Shown: positions 17,253 to 29,092 of the stretch, piece after piece
Layout of the letters: each line of letters begins with the position of its first letter
How positions within the stretch are numbered: the first letter of the stretch is position 1
NCBI RefSeq assembly: GCF_016900355.1
Contig: NZ_JACJKA010000013.1
Span: forward strand, 33,146 to 97,145
Direction of reading: 5' to 3'
Length of the DNA: 64,000 nt
Origin: Bacteroides mediterraneensis
GTDB lineage: Bacteria > Bacteroidota > Bacteroidia > Bacteroidales > Bacteroidaceae
Notes under the pieces: generated by a model
What the model was told of the DNA's origin: nothing
The model's input: only the letters and a program-made list of their open reading frames with translations
Databases searched by the model: none
Translations under genes and position numbers: made by a program

Positions 17253-17431
17253 TTTTATGTTGTTTTTGGCGTGAAAGTAAGAATTTATAGATGATAGATT
17301 AATTTGTTGTATATCAATTATTTATCTAATCTTGAAAAATCGGTAACGAAATGGGGTGTACGGTGGAAGGAATTTCCGTGAACAGAAGAAAACCGGATGA
17401 GGGATTTTTTTCTGAAGCTGCTCTGCCCGAC
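17253..17431. other. Rest of the gap after array A; no gene seen
   Basis: Between the array and the helicase terminator lies AT-rich sequence with scattered stops in all frames and no promoter match that I can defend. I see no RNA gene or coding region here. Confidence 0.6.
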
Positions 17432-17433
17432 AA

Positions 17434-17486
17434 AAAAGCCCGGATAAATACCTGACCTTATTTGCATGGCACTTATCCGGGCTTTT
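17434..17486 (-). terminator. Terminator of the DEAD-box helicase gene
   Basis: A perfect 14-bp stem (17434-17447 with 17473-17486) has a 25-nt loop. On the minus strand it is followed by a T-run (A-run 17432-17437 on the plus strand). It lies 26 bp past the helicase stop codon. Confidence 0.8.
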
Positions 17487-17511
17487 AGTAGAAGAACACG
17501 TACGGATGGAT

Positions 17512-18789
<1,278 letters not shown>

Positions 18790-18810
18790 ATCTTGGTTTT
18801 ATACTTTTCA

Positions 18811-20043
18811 TTATAATTTTCCCCGTTCATCGAGGTAAGAATCCTTGAATCCCAGGAAGTAGAGCACTCCGTCAATGCCGATGGTGTTGATGGACTGCTG
18901 GGCGTTGGCCACTACTTTCGGTTTGGCGTGGAAGGCGATTCCCAATCCGGCTATGGAGAGCATCGGAAGGTCGTTGGCTCCGTCACCCACGGCGATGGTC
19001 TGTGCGATGTCCACTTTCTCCACCTGTGCCAGCAATTGCAGGAGTTCGGCTTTCCGCTTGCCGTCGACGATATCGCCCAGATAACGTCCGGTCAGTTTTC
19101 CGTCCACGATTTCCAGCTGGTTGGCATAGACGTAGTCGATGCCGAACTTCTCTTTCAGGTAATTGCCGAAGTAGGTGAATCCTCCCGACAGGATGGCAAT
19201 CTTGTACCCGTAACGTTTGAGCACGTACATCAGGCGTTCCACTCCTTCTGTAATGGGGAGATGTTCGGCGATGTCGCGCATCACGCTTTCATCCAACCCT
19301 TTGAGTAGAGCCACCCGTTCCTTGAAGCTTTCGCAGAAGTCGATTTCTCCGCGCATGGCTCTTTCGGTGATGGCTTTCACCTGGTCGCCCACGCCGGCAC
19401 GCATGGCCAGTTCGTCGATGACTTCCGTTTCAATCAGGGTAGAATCCATATCGAAGCAGATGAGTCTTCGCATGCGGCGATACATGTTGTCTTGCTGGAA
19501 CGAGAAATCCATGCCCAGCGAGGCGCTTAACTTCATCAACTCGCGTTGCAGGGCCTCACGGTCTTTCGGAGTGCCTCTGACCGAGAATTCGATACAGGCT
19601 CGCACATTGGCCTTTTTTTCGTCGAGCGGAATACGGCCAGTCAACCGGTGGATGCCATCGATATTCAACTCTTGGTCGGCGAGGATGCGGGTAGCACCGG
19701 CTATCTGTTCGGCGGTCAACTTCCGTCCAAGCAGGGTCAGAATGTAGCGGTTTTTTCCTTGCAGGCTGACCCATGTTTCATACTCTTCTGCACTGATGGG
19801 GTAGAAACGGATGTTGATACCCAAGTCTGATGCCTTGAAAAGCAACTCCTTCATGATATTTCCCGAATCTTTTTCAGCGCTTTTAAAGAGGATACCCAGT
19901 GACAAAGTACTGTGAATATCGGCCTGTCCGATGTCCATAATATCTACCTGATATTTCGATAAGATTGCGGTTATTGATGCGGTTAGCCCCGGTCTGTCCA
20001 CTCCGCTGATACGGATTAATATCAATTCAGTTTTGTTTTCCAT
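18811..20043 (-). CDS. serB: Phosphoserine phosphatase with tandem ACT domains
   Basis: This 410-residue enzyme catalyses the last step of serine synthesis. The N-terminal part carries two ACT-type regulatory domains (about 5-85 and 97-180). The HAD phosphatase domain starts at about 190, with motif I FDMDSTLIETEVID (nucleophile D198, acid/base D200), then LSGGFTYF (motif II) and VGDGANDLPMLSIAGLGIAF (motif III). The E. coli SerB is shorter (322 residues), with one ACT-like region; the longer form is common in Bacteroidota and Actinobacteria. ACT domains suggest feedback by serine. Confidence 0.95.
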   Translation of the reverse strand: MENKTELILIRISGVDRPGLTASITAILSKYQVDIMDIGQADIHSTLSLGILFKSAEKDSGNIMKELLFKASDLGINIRFYPISAEEYETWVSLQGKNRYILTLLGRKLTAEQIAGATRILADQELNIDGIHRLTGRIPLDEKKANVRACIEFSVRGTPKDREALQRELMKLSASLGMDFSFQQDNMYRRMRRLICFDMDSTLIETEVIDELAMRAGVGDQVKAITERAMRGEIDFCESFKERVALLKGLDESVMRDIAEHLPITEGVERLMYVLKRYGYKIAILSGGFTYFGNYLKEKFGIDYVYANQLEIVDGKLTGRYLGDIVDGKRKAELLQLLAQVEKVDIAQTIAVGDGANDLPMLSIAGLGIAFHAKPKVVANAQQSINTIGIDGVLYFLGFKDSYLDERGKL

Positions 20044-20069
20044 GGTCGTTTGTTAGCGTGATATCTTTG

Positions 20070-20077
20070 CAAATGTA
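20070..20077 (-). promoter_or_regulatory. serB promoter, -7 element
   Basis: Minus-strand TACATTTG (20077-20070) matches TAnnTTTG exactly, 27 bp upstream of the serB start codon. No clear -33 partner was found. Confidence 0.45.
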
Positions 20078-20115
20078 CAAATTATCTTCTATCCGAGGCT
20101 ATAAAAGGCACAAAA

Positions 20116-20149
20116 AAAGCCATCCCTGCGGGCTTGCAGGAATGGCTTT
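20116..20149 (-). terminator. Terminator of htpG
   Basis: Inverted repeat AAAGCCAT...ATGGCTTT (20116-20123 with 20142-20149) extends inward through CCTGC/GCAGG. On the minus strand it is followed by a 7-nt T-run (A-run at 20112-20118). Confidence 0.85.
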
Positions 20150-20168
20150 CCTTATTTTAAAGGGTTAA

Positions 20169-22220
20169 TTAAATCATTTCTACGCTTCGTTTCACGAAGT
20201 TGGTCAAGGCTTCCCCTTTCAACATGTTGTTCTGTAACAGGGCCAGGTCGATGAGCTGGTGAACCACTTTGTTGTCGGCGGCATAGCCGTTGAGGATGTT
20301 TTCCTTTTCAGCTTTCTGGGCATCGATTTTCTTTTCTACATCCTTCAGCTCGTCTTTCTCCGTGGTCGGAATTTCTTCGTCCTTCTTGCCTTCCTGTGCC
20401 TTGTGCAATTCGTTACGGCGCAAAGTCAGCATGGCAAGTTCAGACTCTACCGGTACCAGTTTCTCGGCACAAGCGCTTTCTGCTTCGCTCAATACCTGTT
20501 TGATCAGACGATGGTCGGTATTCAGTACCAAGTTGAACATATCCGGCATCTCGCCATAGAAACTCATACCCGGCTGGATGCTGGCCATATCCTTCATACG
20601 GCGCATGTATTCGGCCTGTGTGATGACAATCGGAGCCGCGCTTTCGCCTAAGGCGTGTGCCTCTACGTGGAACTCGGTCTTCTTCACCTTCGGCATCTGG
20701 CCTTTGAACAAGGTGCTGAGCACTTCCTGCTTGTCTTGCGGAAGTTCTTCGCCATTCTGTTCTTCCTTCACAATCAGGCGGTCGATGATGTCACTGTCCA
20801 CACGGGTGAAGTGGCTCTTCTCGAACTTCTGTTCCAGCATGTTGATCATCGGTACATCCAGTTGGCCGTCGAGCAACAACACGTTGTAACCCTTGTTCTT
20901 GGCGGCATCAATGTAGGTATATTGTTCGTCGGCGTTGTTGGCATACAGATAAATCAAGTTGCCGTCCTTGTCGGTCTGGCTATCCTTGATCAAGGTCTGG
21001 TATTCCTCGAACGTATAGTATTTGTTGTCTGTATCTTTGAACAGGGCAAACTTGGAAGCCTTTTCGTAGAAGTCTTCCTGCGTCAGCATACCGTAGTTGA
21101 TGAAGATTTTCAAGTCGTCCCATTTCTCTTCAAATTCTTTCCGGTCGTTCTTGAAGATAGATTGCAAACGGTCGGCCACCTTCTTGGTGATGTAAGTCGA
21201 AATCTTCTTCACGTTCGAATCGCTCTGCAAGTAAGAACGAGAAACGTTCAACGGAATATCCGGTGAATCGATGACACCGTGAAGCAGGGTCAGGAAGTCT
21301 GGTACGATACCTTCTACAGAGTCAGTAACATAGACTTGGTTGCAATACAACTGGATTTTGTTACGTTGCAAGTCGATGTTGCTCTTGATTTTCGGGAAGT
21401 AAAGTACACCGGTCAGGTTGAACGGATAGTCTACGTTCAAGTGAATCCAGAACAACGGTTCGTCGGACATCGGATACAAGTCACGGTAGAATTTCTTGTA
21501 GTCCTCTTCTTTCAATTCCGACGGTTTCTTGGTCCAGATAGGACAAGTGTCGTTGATGATGTTGTCTTCTTCTGTTTCTACCTGCTTGCCGTCTTTCCAT
21601 TCTTTCTTCTTGCCGAAAGCTACCGGTACCGGAAGGAAGTGGCAATATTTGGTCAGCAGGCCGTGCAGACGGGAGTCTTCCAGGAATTCCTTGCAATCGT
21701 CGTCCACATACAGGATGATGTCGGTACCCCGGTCGTTACGTTCCGTTTCTTCGAGGGTGAACTCCGGACTACCGTCGCAACTCCATTTCATGGCCTTGGC
21801 ATCGTCCTTATAAGAACGGGTGATGATTTCCACTTTCTTGGCGACCATGAAGGCAGAATAGAATCCCAGACCGAAGTGACCGATGATGGCGTTGGCATCG
21901 TCTTTATATTTCTCCAGGAAGTCGTTGGCACCGGAGAAGGCAATCTGGTTGATGTATTTGTCAATTTCCTCGGCCGTCATACCCAGACCACGATCGCTGA
22001 TGGTGATGGTACCTTTGTCCTTGTCGGCTTTGACGCGGACGGTCAAATCGCCCAGTTCTCCTTTGAACTCACCCGTAGCCGCCAATGTTTTCAATTTCTG
22101 AGTGGCATCTACGGCATTTGAAACCAGCTCGCGGAGGAATATTTCATGATCACTGTACAAAAACTTCTTGATGATGGGGAAGATGTTCTCTGTTGTAACC
22201 CCGATATTACCTTTTTGCAT
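20169..22220 (-). CDS. htpG: Molecular chaperone HtpG (Hsp90)
   Basis: This 683-residue bacterial Hsp90 has the N-terminal GHKL ATPase with ELVSNAVDATQKL (the Asn binds magnesium), DRGLGMTAEEI and GHFGLGFYSAFMVA. The middle domain has the catalytic Arg region (PLNVSRSYLQSD). The C-terminal dimerisation domain is present, with a charged linker near 600-640 (AQEGKKDEEIPTTEKDEL). Length is about 60 residues above E. coli HtpG. It follows clpC on the minus strand but a terminator separates them, so the two protein quality-control genes are probably expressed separately. Confidence 0.95.
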   Translation of the reverse strand: MQKGNIGVTTENIFPIIKKFLYSDHEIFLRELVSNAVDATQKLKTLAATGEFKGELGDLTVRVKADKDKGTITISDRGLGMTAEEIDKYINQIAFSGANDFLEKYKDDANAIIGHFGLGFYSAFMVAKKVEIITRSYKDDAKAMKWSCDGSPEFTLEETERNDRGTDIILYVDDDCKEFLEDSRLHGLLTKYCHFLPVPVAFGKKKEWKDGKQVETEEDNIINDTCPIWTKKPSELKEEDYKKFYRDLYPMSDEPLFWIHLNVDYPFNLTGVLYFPKIKSNIDLQRNKIQLYCNQVYVTDSVEGIVPDFLTLLHGVIDSPDIPLNVSRSYLQSDSNVKKISTYITKKVADRLQSIFKNDRKEFEEKWDDLKIFINYGMLTQEDFYEKASKFALFKDTDNKYYTFEEYQTLIKDSQTDKDGNLIYLYANNADEQYTYIDAAKNKGYNVLLLDGQLDVPMINMLEQKFEKSHFTRVDSDIIDRLIVKEEQNGEELPQDKQEVLSTLFKGQMPKVKKTEFHVEAHALGESAAPIVITQAEYMRRMKDMASIQPGMSFYGEMPDMFNLVLNTDHRLIKQVLSEAESACAEKLVPVESELAMLTLRRNELHKAQEGKKDEEIPTTEKDELKDVEKKIDAQKAEKENILNGYAADNKVVHQLIDLALLQNNMLKGEALTNFVKRSVEMI

Positions 22221-22278
22221 ATCTCTTTATTTTATTTTTTATGATTGTCGAATAAAAATTTTTCTCCGGTCTTTTCAC

Positions 22279-22312
22279 AAAAAAAATGCCAGATACGTTC
22301 GTACCTGACATT
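22279..22312 (-). terminator. Terminator of clpC
   Basis: A near-palindromic hairpin (22285-22312, arms of about 12 bp with G-U pairs) is followed on the minus strand by eight T (A-run 22279-22286 on plus). It lies between clpC and htpG, where it would separate the two. Confidence 0.75.
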
Positions 22313-22348
22313 TTGTCTGTATTCCGAAATTCTGACAGAGAATCCCGT

Positions 22349-24907
22349 TTATTTCTTTGTGGCTTTTTCCACTTTCATCTCCAGTCCGTCGCCCTGTGCA
22401 TTGAGCGATACGTGTAAGGTGTCGCCCGGTTCCGGCTCCTCGTTGAGGATGAGTTCCGCCAAACCGTCTTCCAGGTGATTCTGGATGGCACGCTTCAACG
22501 GACGGGCACCGAATTGTACGTCGTAACCCTTTTCGGCCACAAAGCGTTTGGCTTCCGGGTCGAGCAGGAGCCGATAGCCACAACCTTCGATGCGGTCGTA
22601 GAGTCCCTTCAGTTCAATGTCGATGATTTTCTCCAAAGAGTCGATGTCCAGTTGGTCGAACATCACAATCTCATCCAGACGGTTGATGAATTCTGGCGCG
22701 AACGACTTGTTTAAGGCCTTGCGGATGACGCTATTGGCATGTTCCTTCTCGTTCTCACTGGTTTGTGCCGTGAAACCGATGCCCTTGCCGAATTCCTTCA
22801 ACTGGCGGGTACCGATGTTGGACGTCAGGATGATGACCGTGTTCTTGAAGTCGACGGTGCGTCCTAAGCTATCCGTCAAGCGGCCTTCGTCCATTACTTG
22901 AAGGAGCATGTTGAACACGTCGGGATGCGCCTTTTCAATCTCATCCAGCAAGACGATGGAGTAGGGACGACGGCGTACTTTTTCCGTCAGCTGACCGCCT
23001 TCTTCGTAGCCCACGTAGCCCGGAGGAGCTCCTACTAGACGAGACACGGTGAATTTCTCCATGTACTCGCTCATATCGATGCGGATAATGGCATCGGTCG
23101 AACCAAACAGGTTCTTGGCCAGTTCCTTGGCCAGGTGTGTCTTGCCCACGCCCGTCGGTCCCAAGAAGAGGAACGTACCAATCGGTTTGTTCGGGTCTTT
23201 CAGGCCCACACGGCTCCGCTGGATGCTTCTCACCAAGGTATCGACCGCCTTGTCCTGTCCGATGACCTTGGATAAGAGGGCTTGTTTCATGCCTTTCAAC
23301 CGAACCCCTTCCGACTGGGCCATACGTTGTACGGGCACACCGGAAATCATAGATACCACATCCTCAATCTGGCGAGCATCTACCGTTTCCCGGTTGTCTT
23401 TCAACTTCTCTTGCCATTCCGTTTTCAGGCGTTCCAATTGTTCGTTGTACTGGTTCTCCCGGTCGCGGAAGCTGGCCGCCAGTTCAAAGTTCTGAAGGCG
23501 GATGGCCTCGTTCTTATGTTGCTGGGCTTCTTCAATCAGCCGTTCCTGCTCTTCGATTTCCTTGGGCACGGAAATGTGGGTCAGGTGGATGCGGGAGCCC
23601 GCTTCGTCCAATGCATCAATGGCCTTGTCCGGGAAATAACGGTCGGTCACATAGCGGTCGGTCAAGCGTACGCAAGCCTCCAGTGCCTCGTCGGTATAGA
23701 CCACGTTGTGGTGTTCTTCGTATTTGTCCTTGATGTTCCGGAGAATCTGGAGTGTCTCTTCGGGAGTGGTCGGTTCCACCAGTACTTTTTGGAAACGACG
23801 CTCCAAGGCTCCGTCCTTTTCGATGTTCTTCCGGTACTCGTCGAGTGTGGTAGCTCCGATACATTGTATTTCTCCACGGGCCAGTGCCGGTTTCAGCATG
23901 TTGGCCGCATCCATCGAGCCTGCCGCCGATCCGGCTCCCACGATGGTGTGAATCTCGTCGATAAACAAGATGACGTCCGGATTCTTCTTGACTTCTGTCA
24001 GAATGGCACGCATACGCTCTTCAAACTCTCCACGGAATTTCGTACCGGCCACTACCGCGGTCATGTCGAGCGAAACGATTCGCTTGTCGAACAAGGCGCG
24101 TGATACCTTTTTCTCAAGGATACGCAAGGCCAGTCCTTCCGCAATGGCTGATTTTCCCACTCCCGGTTCACCAATCAGAATCGGGTTGTTTTTCTTCCGG
24201 CGGCTCAGAATCTGTGCGATTCGTTCAATTTCCTTTTCCCGTCCTACTACCGGATCCAGTTTCCCGCTTCTGGCCGCTTGTGTCAGGTCGATTCCGAATT
24301 TGTTCAAGTTGGGTGTATCTCCTTCCAGATGCTTGGGAGGGGCGGCCTGTGCGGTCTGACGATTGTTTTGGGCACTTGTCCCGCCGTCGTTCCGGCCTGA
24401 AGTGTCCCGGCGTCCGATGCCCTCGTCTTCCTCGTCGTCATTGAAATCCAGTCCGTCGAGAATCATGTCTTCCGGTTGCAGGCGTTCGGCGATTTTGGCG
24501 TACGTCACATCGTTTTCTTCCAATACTTTGGATGCGTTATTTTGGTTGTCTCTCATAATTGCCAGTAAAATATGGGGTGTGTCCACCTTCTTCTCATTCA
24601 TCAGTTTGGCTTCCAGCAGGCTCAGTGTCAGAATCTTTGACGCTTCCGGGCTGAAAGAAATGTCCTGAGAATAATTTCCGGGGATGGATTTTTCACGTAA
24701 TTGTGTCTCCAGTTCGTTCTTGATGGCCTTCAAGTCCAGATAGAACGACTTTAGAATCTCTGCCGCTTTACACTCTCCGTCGCGTATGATGCCCAGTAGC
24801 AGATGTTCTGGTTCGATATGGCTGTTCTGGAGGCGGTTGGCTTCTTCCTTGCCATATACGACAATATCAGACACTTGTTGTGTAAATTCGTTGCTCATCA
24901 AATTCAT
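22349..24907 (-). CDS. clpC: ATP-dependent Clp protease ATP-binding subunit ClpC
   Basis: This 852-residue Hsp100 unfoldase carries an N-terminal repeat domain (about 8-145), a disordered linker (150-200), and two AAA+ domains. Walker A of the first is GEPGVGKSA (246-254) and of the second [15 protein letters not shown]-type coiled-coil middle segment ([26 protein letters not shown]) marks it as ClpC rather than ClpB, which has a much longer middle domain, or ClpA, which has none. It feeds substrates to ClpP. Start MNLMSNEF; the internal Met4 is an alternative start. Confidence 0.93.
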   Translation of the reverse strand: MNLMSNEFTQQVSDIVVYGKEEANRLQNSHIEPEHLLLGIIRDGECKAAEILKSFYLDLKAIKNELETQLREKSIPGNYSQDISFSPEASKILTLSLLEAKLMNEKKVDTPHILLAIMRDNQNNASKVLEENDVTYAKIAERLQPEDMILDGLDFNDDEEDEGIGRRDTSGRNDGGTSAQNNRQTAQAAPPKHLEGDTPNLNKFGIDLTQAARSGKLDPVVGREKEIERIAQILSRRKKNNPILIGEPGVGKSAIAEGLALRILEKKVSRALFDKRIVSLDMTAVVAGTKFRGEFEERMRAILTEVKKNPDVILFIDEIHTIVGAGSAAGSMDAANMLKPALARGEIQCIGATTLDEYRKNIEKDGALERRFQKVLVEPTTPEETLQILRNIKDKYEEHHNVVYTDEALEACVRLTDRYVTDRYFPDKAIDALDEAGSRIHLTHISVPKEIEEQERLIEEAQQHKNEAIRLQNFELAASFRDRENQYNEQLERLKTEWQEKLKDNRETVDARQIEDVVSMISGVPVQRMAQSEGVRLKGMKQALLSKVIGQDKAVDTLVRSIQRSRVGLKDPNKPIGTFLFLGPTGVGKTHLAKELAKNLFGSTDAIIRIDMSEYMEKFTVSRLVGAPPGYVGYEEGGQLTEKVRRRPYSIVLLDEIEKAHPDVFNMLLQVMDEGRLTDSLGRTVDFKNTVIILTSNIGTRQLKEFGKGIGFTAQTSENEKEHANSVIRKALNKSFAPEFINRLDEIVMFDQLDIDSLEKIIDIELKGLYDRIEGCGYRLLLDPEAKRFVAEKGYDVQFGARPLKRAIQNHLEDGLAELILNEEPEPGDTLHVSLNAQGDGLEMKVEKATKK

Positions 24908-24941
24908 ATATGTCTCCTCAAAATTAGGTCAAAATAGATTG

Positions 24942-24970
24942 CAAATATACATTATTATAAAGATTTCAAG
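24942..24970 (-). promoter_or_regulatory. clpC promoter
   Basis: Minus-strand TATATTTG (24949-24942) fits TAnnTTTG exactly. Upstream CTTG (24970-24967) is a possible -33 element at a spacing of 17, slightly short of the usual 19-21. Confidence 0.45.
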
Positions 24971-25063
24971 TGAAGTCTTTTTCTCTATTTAACAAAATGT
25001 GTGCCACATGAGTCGTATCCCCTCCCCAAAGATGCGTCGTACGTTTTTTTTAGGGGAAAAGTT

Positions 25064-25093
25064 TTTGTATATCGGCTAAAAGTCGTACTTTAG
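25064..25093 (+). promoter_or_regulatory. gyrA promoter
   Basis: TTTG (25064-25067), an 18-nt spacer, and TACTTTAG (25086-25093) match the Bacteroidota promoter with one mismatch in the -7 element. The gyrA start codon follows 50 bp later. Confidence 0.45.
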
Positions 25094-25143
25094 CATGGTT
25101 TTTCACAAGCCTTGAAAAGGAAGTATAATTAATAATGTGTTAA

Positions 25144-27708
25144 ATGCAAGAACAAGACAGAATTATAAAAATCAACATCGAAGAGGAAATGAAGTCGTCG
25201 TACATTGATTACTCCATGTCAGTAATCGTGGCACGCGCCCTCCCTGATGTCAGAGACGGATTCAAGCCGGTTCACCGCCGTATTCTGTACGGAATGATGG
25301 AACTGGGAAATACCTCCGACAAACCGTATAAAAAAGCCGCGAGAATCGTGGGTGAAGTGTTGGGTAAATACCATCCCCATGGTGACTCGTCTGTATATGG
25401 AGCCCTCGTCAGAATGGCGCAAGACTGGGCCATGCGTTATCCGCTGGTCGACGGTCAGGGTAACTTCGGTTCTATCGACGGAGATAGCGCCGCCGCCATG
25501 CGATATACAGAGGCCCGCCTGAAGAAGATTGGGGAAGAAATGATGCAGGACCTCTACAAGGAGACCGTAGACTTTACCAATAATTTTGATGATACGTTGC
25601 AGGAACCGACCGTCATGCCGACCCGTATCCCGAACCTGCTGGTGAACGGAGCATCCGGTATTGCCGTAGGTATGGCTACCAACATGCCGACCCACAACCT
25701 GCGGGAGGTGATTGACGCTTGTGTGGCTTACATTGACAACAACGACATAGATGTGGACGGCCTGATGCAATACATCAAGGCACCCGACTTCCCGACGGGA
25801 GGATATATATATGGTATAAGCGGGGTGCGCGACGCCTATGAAACCGGACGTGGACGTATCGTCATGCGGGCGAAGGCTGAAATTGAAACGCATCCTACGC
25901 ACGACAAGATTGTGGTGACGGAGATACCGTACGGTGTAAACAAGGCCGAACTCATCAAGAGCATCGCCGACTTGTCGAACGAAAAGAAAATCGACGGCAT
26001 TTCGAACGTGAACGACGAAACCGACCGCGAGGGTATGCGTATCGTCATCGACGTGAAGCGGGATGCCAATGCCAGCGTGGTGCTCAACAAGCTTTATAAG
26101 ATGACCATGCTTCAGACTTCATTCGGTGTGAACAACGTGGCTTTGGTTCACGGCCGCCCGCGTTTGTTGAACCTGAAGGACCTGATCAAATATTTCGTGG
26201 AACACCGTCACGAGGTGGTGATCCGCCGTACACGTTACGACCTGCGCAAGGCCAAGGAACGTGCCCACATCCTGGAAGGTCTGATTATCGCTTCCGACAA
26301 CATCGATGAGGTGATTCGCATCATCCGTGCGGCCAAGACCCCGAATGAGGCGATTACCAACCTGATGGCCCGCTTCAACCTGAGCGAGGTACAAGCCCGC
26401 GCCATCGTGGAAATGCGTCTGCGCCAGCTCACCGGTCTGATGCAAGACCAGCTCCATGCTGAATACGAGGATTTGATGAAGCAGATTGCTTACTTCGAGG
26501 AAATCCTGAGCAACGACGAACTTTGCAAGAAGGTCATCAAGGACGAACTGATTGAAGTGAAAGAAAAATACGGTGACGACCGCCGTTCGGAAATCGTGTA
26601 TGCTTCGGAAGAATTCAATCCGGAAGACTTCTATGCTGACGATGAAATGGTTATCACCATCTCCCACATGGGATACATCAAGCGTACGCCGCTTTCTGAA
26701 TTCCATGCACAGAACCGTGGCGGGGTAGGCTCAAAGGGCAGCGAAACCCGCAATGAAGACTTTATCGAGCATATTTATCCGGCTACGATGCACAATACCC
26801 TTCTGTTCTTCACTCAGAAAGGCAAGTGCTACTGGCTGAAAGTATATGAAATTCCGGAAGGCAACAAGACCTCCAAGGGACGTGCCATCCAGAACCTGTT
26901 GAACATTGATGCCGACGATGTAGTGACGGCTTACCTGCGCGTGAAGAACCTGAACGACACGGCCTTCATCAATAGCCACTACGTGCTCTTCTGTACGAAG
27001 AACGGCGTCATCAAGAAGACCTTGCTGGAACAGTACTCACGTCCGCGCCAGAACGGTGTGAACGCCATCACCATCCGGGAAGATGACCGCGTGATTGAAG
27101 TGCGCATGACCAACGGCAACAACGAAATCGTGATTGCCAACCGAAACGGCCGTGCCATCCGCTTCCACGAAAGTGCCGTCCGCGAAATGGGACGTACGGC
27201 TACGGGTGTACGCGGCATTACGCTTGATGAGGATGGAACTGATGAAGTAATCGGAATGATTTGCATCAAAGATCCGGAAACGGAAACCATCATGGTGGTA
27301 TCTGAAAACGGATACGGCAAGCGCTCCGACATTGAGGACTACCGCAAGACCAACCGTGGCGGAAAGGGTGTGAAGACCCTGAACATCACTGAAAAGACCG
27401 GACACCTGGTAGCTATCAAGTCGGTAACCGACGAAAATGACCTGATGATTATCAACAAGTCGGGCATTACCATCCGTTTGAAGGTGGCCGATGTGCGTAT
27501 CATGGGACGTGCCACACAAGGCGTGCGCCTGATTGATTTGGAAAAACGGAACGACCAGATTGGTTCTGTGTGCAAGGTAGCTTCTGAAACGGAAGAGGAA
27601 GAAGCGGAAGGCACGGAAACCATCCAGCCATCGGACATCCAGCCGGTTGACGGGGAAACCATCCAGCCTGCGGAGGAGGAAGGTGACGAGAATTCCGACA
27701 AAAACTAA
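25144..27708 (+). CDS. gyrA: DNA gyrase subunit A
   Basis: This 854-residue type II topoisomerase subunit opens with the breakage-reunion domain ([21 protein letters not shown]). The active-site Tyr121 is in MRYTEAR. The quinolone region reads [10 protein letters not shown] (77-86): Ser82 corresponds to E. coli Ser83, and Gly86 stands where E. coli has Asp87. The GyrA box [12 protein letters not shown] shows that this is gyrase and not ParC. The C-terminal beta-pinwheel is complete. The tail is acidic and ends in a partly duplicated [15 protein letters not shown] stretch. A TPR gene follows after 32 bp. Confidence 0.96.
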   Translation: MQEQDRIIKINIEEEMKSSYIDYSMSVIVARALPDVRDGFKPVHRRILYGMMELGNTSDKPYKKAARIVGEVLGKYHPHGDSSVYGALVRMAQDWAMRYPLVDGQGNFGSIDGDSAAAMRYTEARLKKIGEEMMQDLYKETVDFTNNFDDTLQEPTVMPTRIPNLLVNGASGIAVGMATNMPTHNLREVIDACVAYIDNNDIDVDGLMQYIKAPDFPTGGYIYGISGVRDAYETGRGRIVMRAKAEIETHPTHDKIVVTEIPYGVNKAELIKSIADLSNEKKIDGISNVNDETDREGMRIVIDVKRDANASVVLNKLYKMTMLQTSFGVNNVALVHGRPRLLNLKDLIKYFVEHRHEVVIRRTRYDLRKAKERAHILEGLIIASDNIDEVIRIIRAAKTPNEAITNLMARFNLSEVQARAIVEMRLRQLTGLMQDQLHAEYEDLMKQIAYFEEILSNDELCKKVIKDELIEVKEKYGDDRRSEIVYASEEFNPEDFYADDEMVITISHMGYIKRTPLSEFHAQNRGGVGSKGSETRNEDFIEHIYPATMHNTLLFFTQKGKCYWLKVYEIPEGNKTSKGRAIQNLLNIDADDVVTAYLRVKNLNDTAFINSHYVLFCTKNGVIKKTLLEQYSRPRQNGVNAITIREDDRVIEVRMTNGNNEIVIANRNGRAIRFHESAVREMGRTATGVRGITLDEDGTDEVIGMICIKDPETETIMVVSENGYGKRSDIEDYRKTNRGGKGVKTLNITEKTGHLVAIKSVTDENDLMIINKSGITIRLKVADVRIMGRATQGVRLIDLEKRNDQIGSVCKVASETEEEEAEGTETIQPSDIQPVDGETIQPAEEEGDENSDKN

Positions 27709-27740
27709 CTTGAATATTTGTATTACTAAATTCAAACCTT

Positions 27741-28958
27741 ATGAAAAAAGTTTTATTTACAGCAGCTTTGTTCTTCACCGTATGCGCTGCTTCCGCTCAG
27801 GAAAGCGTGGTGAAGGAAGCAAAATCTGCCAAGAGCGATCCCGCAAAGGCAGCAGAAATCATTGAACCGGCTTTGACCGATCCTTCAACGGCCAATGACC
27901 CTGAAACTTGGAAACTGGCTGGTGATTTCCAGAAGTCTATCTACGACGATGAAAACATGAAATTGTATTTGCCGGGTGGAAAGGCTGATACCACTAAATT
28001 GTACAACAGCTTGGCTAAACTGTTTGAATACTACACAAAATGTGACGAAGTAGAACAGGCTAAAGTAAAGAGTGGTGAATTGAAGAAACCGAAACTGAGA
28101 AAGAAACTGGCCAAGACTTTGGCTACGGTTCGTCCTCAGTTGACTAACGCAGGTTCTGACGCTTATAATTCAGGTAACTATGCCAACGCATTGAAATTCT
28201 TCGGCTTGTATGTAGATGCTCCGCAGAATCCGATGTTCGAAAGCGAAAAAGCCGTAAAGAACGATACGCTGGTTCCGTTGATTGCCAACTATGCCGCACT
28301 TGCCGCAAACACTTTGAAAGACAATGCAGCCGTTATCAAATACGCTACTATCGGTAAGGAACACAAAGAAGAAGGTTACCGTTCATTGATGTGCCTGGCT
28401 GAAGCTTACGGAAAGGGTGAAACTCCCGACTCTACCAAATGGCTGGCTACTATCCAGGAAGGTGTAGAAAAATTCCCGGCTCAGGAATACTTCATCGGTA
28501 ACCTGATGGACTACTACATCCAGAAAGGTAAGATTGACGAAGGTCTGGCTCAGATGGATGCCGTATTGGCCAAGAACTCTACTCCTTATTTCTTGTATGT
28601 AAAGGGTGTGCTTCAGTATGAAAAGAAAGATTACGATGGAGCCATCGCTACTTTCAACCAGATTATCTCAGAAGGAAAAGACTTCGTGGGTGAAGCTTAT
28701 TCCAAGATTGGCGATTGCTACTTCTTCCCGGCTCAGGAACTTGTAGAAGAAAACTCCAAGATTTCTATGGACGATCCGAAGTATGCTACCAATGAAGGCA
28801 AAATCAAGGAAATGTATCTGAAAGCTCAGCCTTTCTATGAAAAAGCCAAAGAAGTGAAGCCGGACAACCGCCAGTTGTGGGGTCAGTACCTGCTGAACAT
28901 CTACTGGAAGCTGGATAAGGAAAAATACAATGCCCTTGAAAAAGAACTGGGTTACTAA
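27741..28958 (+). CDS. Exported TPR-repeat protein
   Basis: This 405-residue protein starts with a clear signal peptide (MKKVLFTAALFFTVCAASAQ). The mature part is helical, with several TPR-like units, for example AYNSGNYANALKFFGLYVD and YDGAIATFNQIISEGKDFVGEAYSKIG. It has no enzymatic motif. The codon choice looks highly optimised (repeated AAG, GCT, CTG), which suggests strong expression. It probably acts in the periplasm as a protein-interaction platform. It is 32 bp after gyrA and may share its transcript, and it ends in a strong terminator. Confidence 0.8.
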   Translation: MKKVLFTAALFFTVCAASAQESVVKEAKSAKSDPAKAAEIIEPALTDPSTANDPETWKLAGDFQKSIYDDENMKLYLPGGKADTTKLYNSLAKLFEYYTKCDEVEQAKVKSGELKKPKLRKKLAKTLATVRPQLTNAGSDAYNSGNYANALKFFGLYVDAPQNPMFESEKAVKNDTLVPLIANYAALAANTLKDNAAVIKYATIGKEHKEEGYRSLMCLAEAYGKGETPDSTKWLATIQEGVEKFPAQEYFIGNLMDYYIQKGKIDEGLAQMDAVLAKNSTPYFLYVKGVLQYEKKDYDGAIATFNQIISEGKDFVGEAYSKIGDCYFFPAQELVEENSKISMDDPKYATNEGKIKEMYLKAQPFYEKAKEVKPDNRQLWGQYLLNIYWKLDKEKYNALEKELGY

Positions 28959-29013
28959 TAAATAAAAAAAGTGTGCGGACCCCTCTTTCGGGGGTGGTTC
29001 GTTCATTTTTCGG

Positions 29014-29055
29014 AAAACTCCTTTGTGTGTAAACCACGCGCAAAGGAGTTTTTTT
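29014..29055 (+). terminator. Terminator after the TPR gene
   Basis: A 12-bp perfect stem (29014-29025 with 29041-29052) and a 15-nt loop are followed by seven T. A smaller C/G hairpin (ACCCC...GGGGGT, near 28980) precedes it. Confidence 0.85.
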
Positions 29056-29092
29056 GTATCTTCACCTCGTCATATTTTAAACATTATCCGCC

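Noticed and set aside
21279..22121. Open frame of 280 codons opposite htpG
   Set aside because: Antisense to conserved chaperone domains; no promoter or motif.
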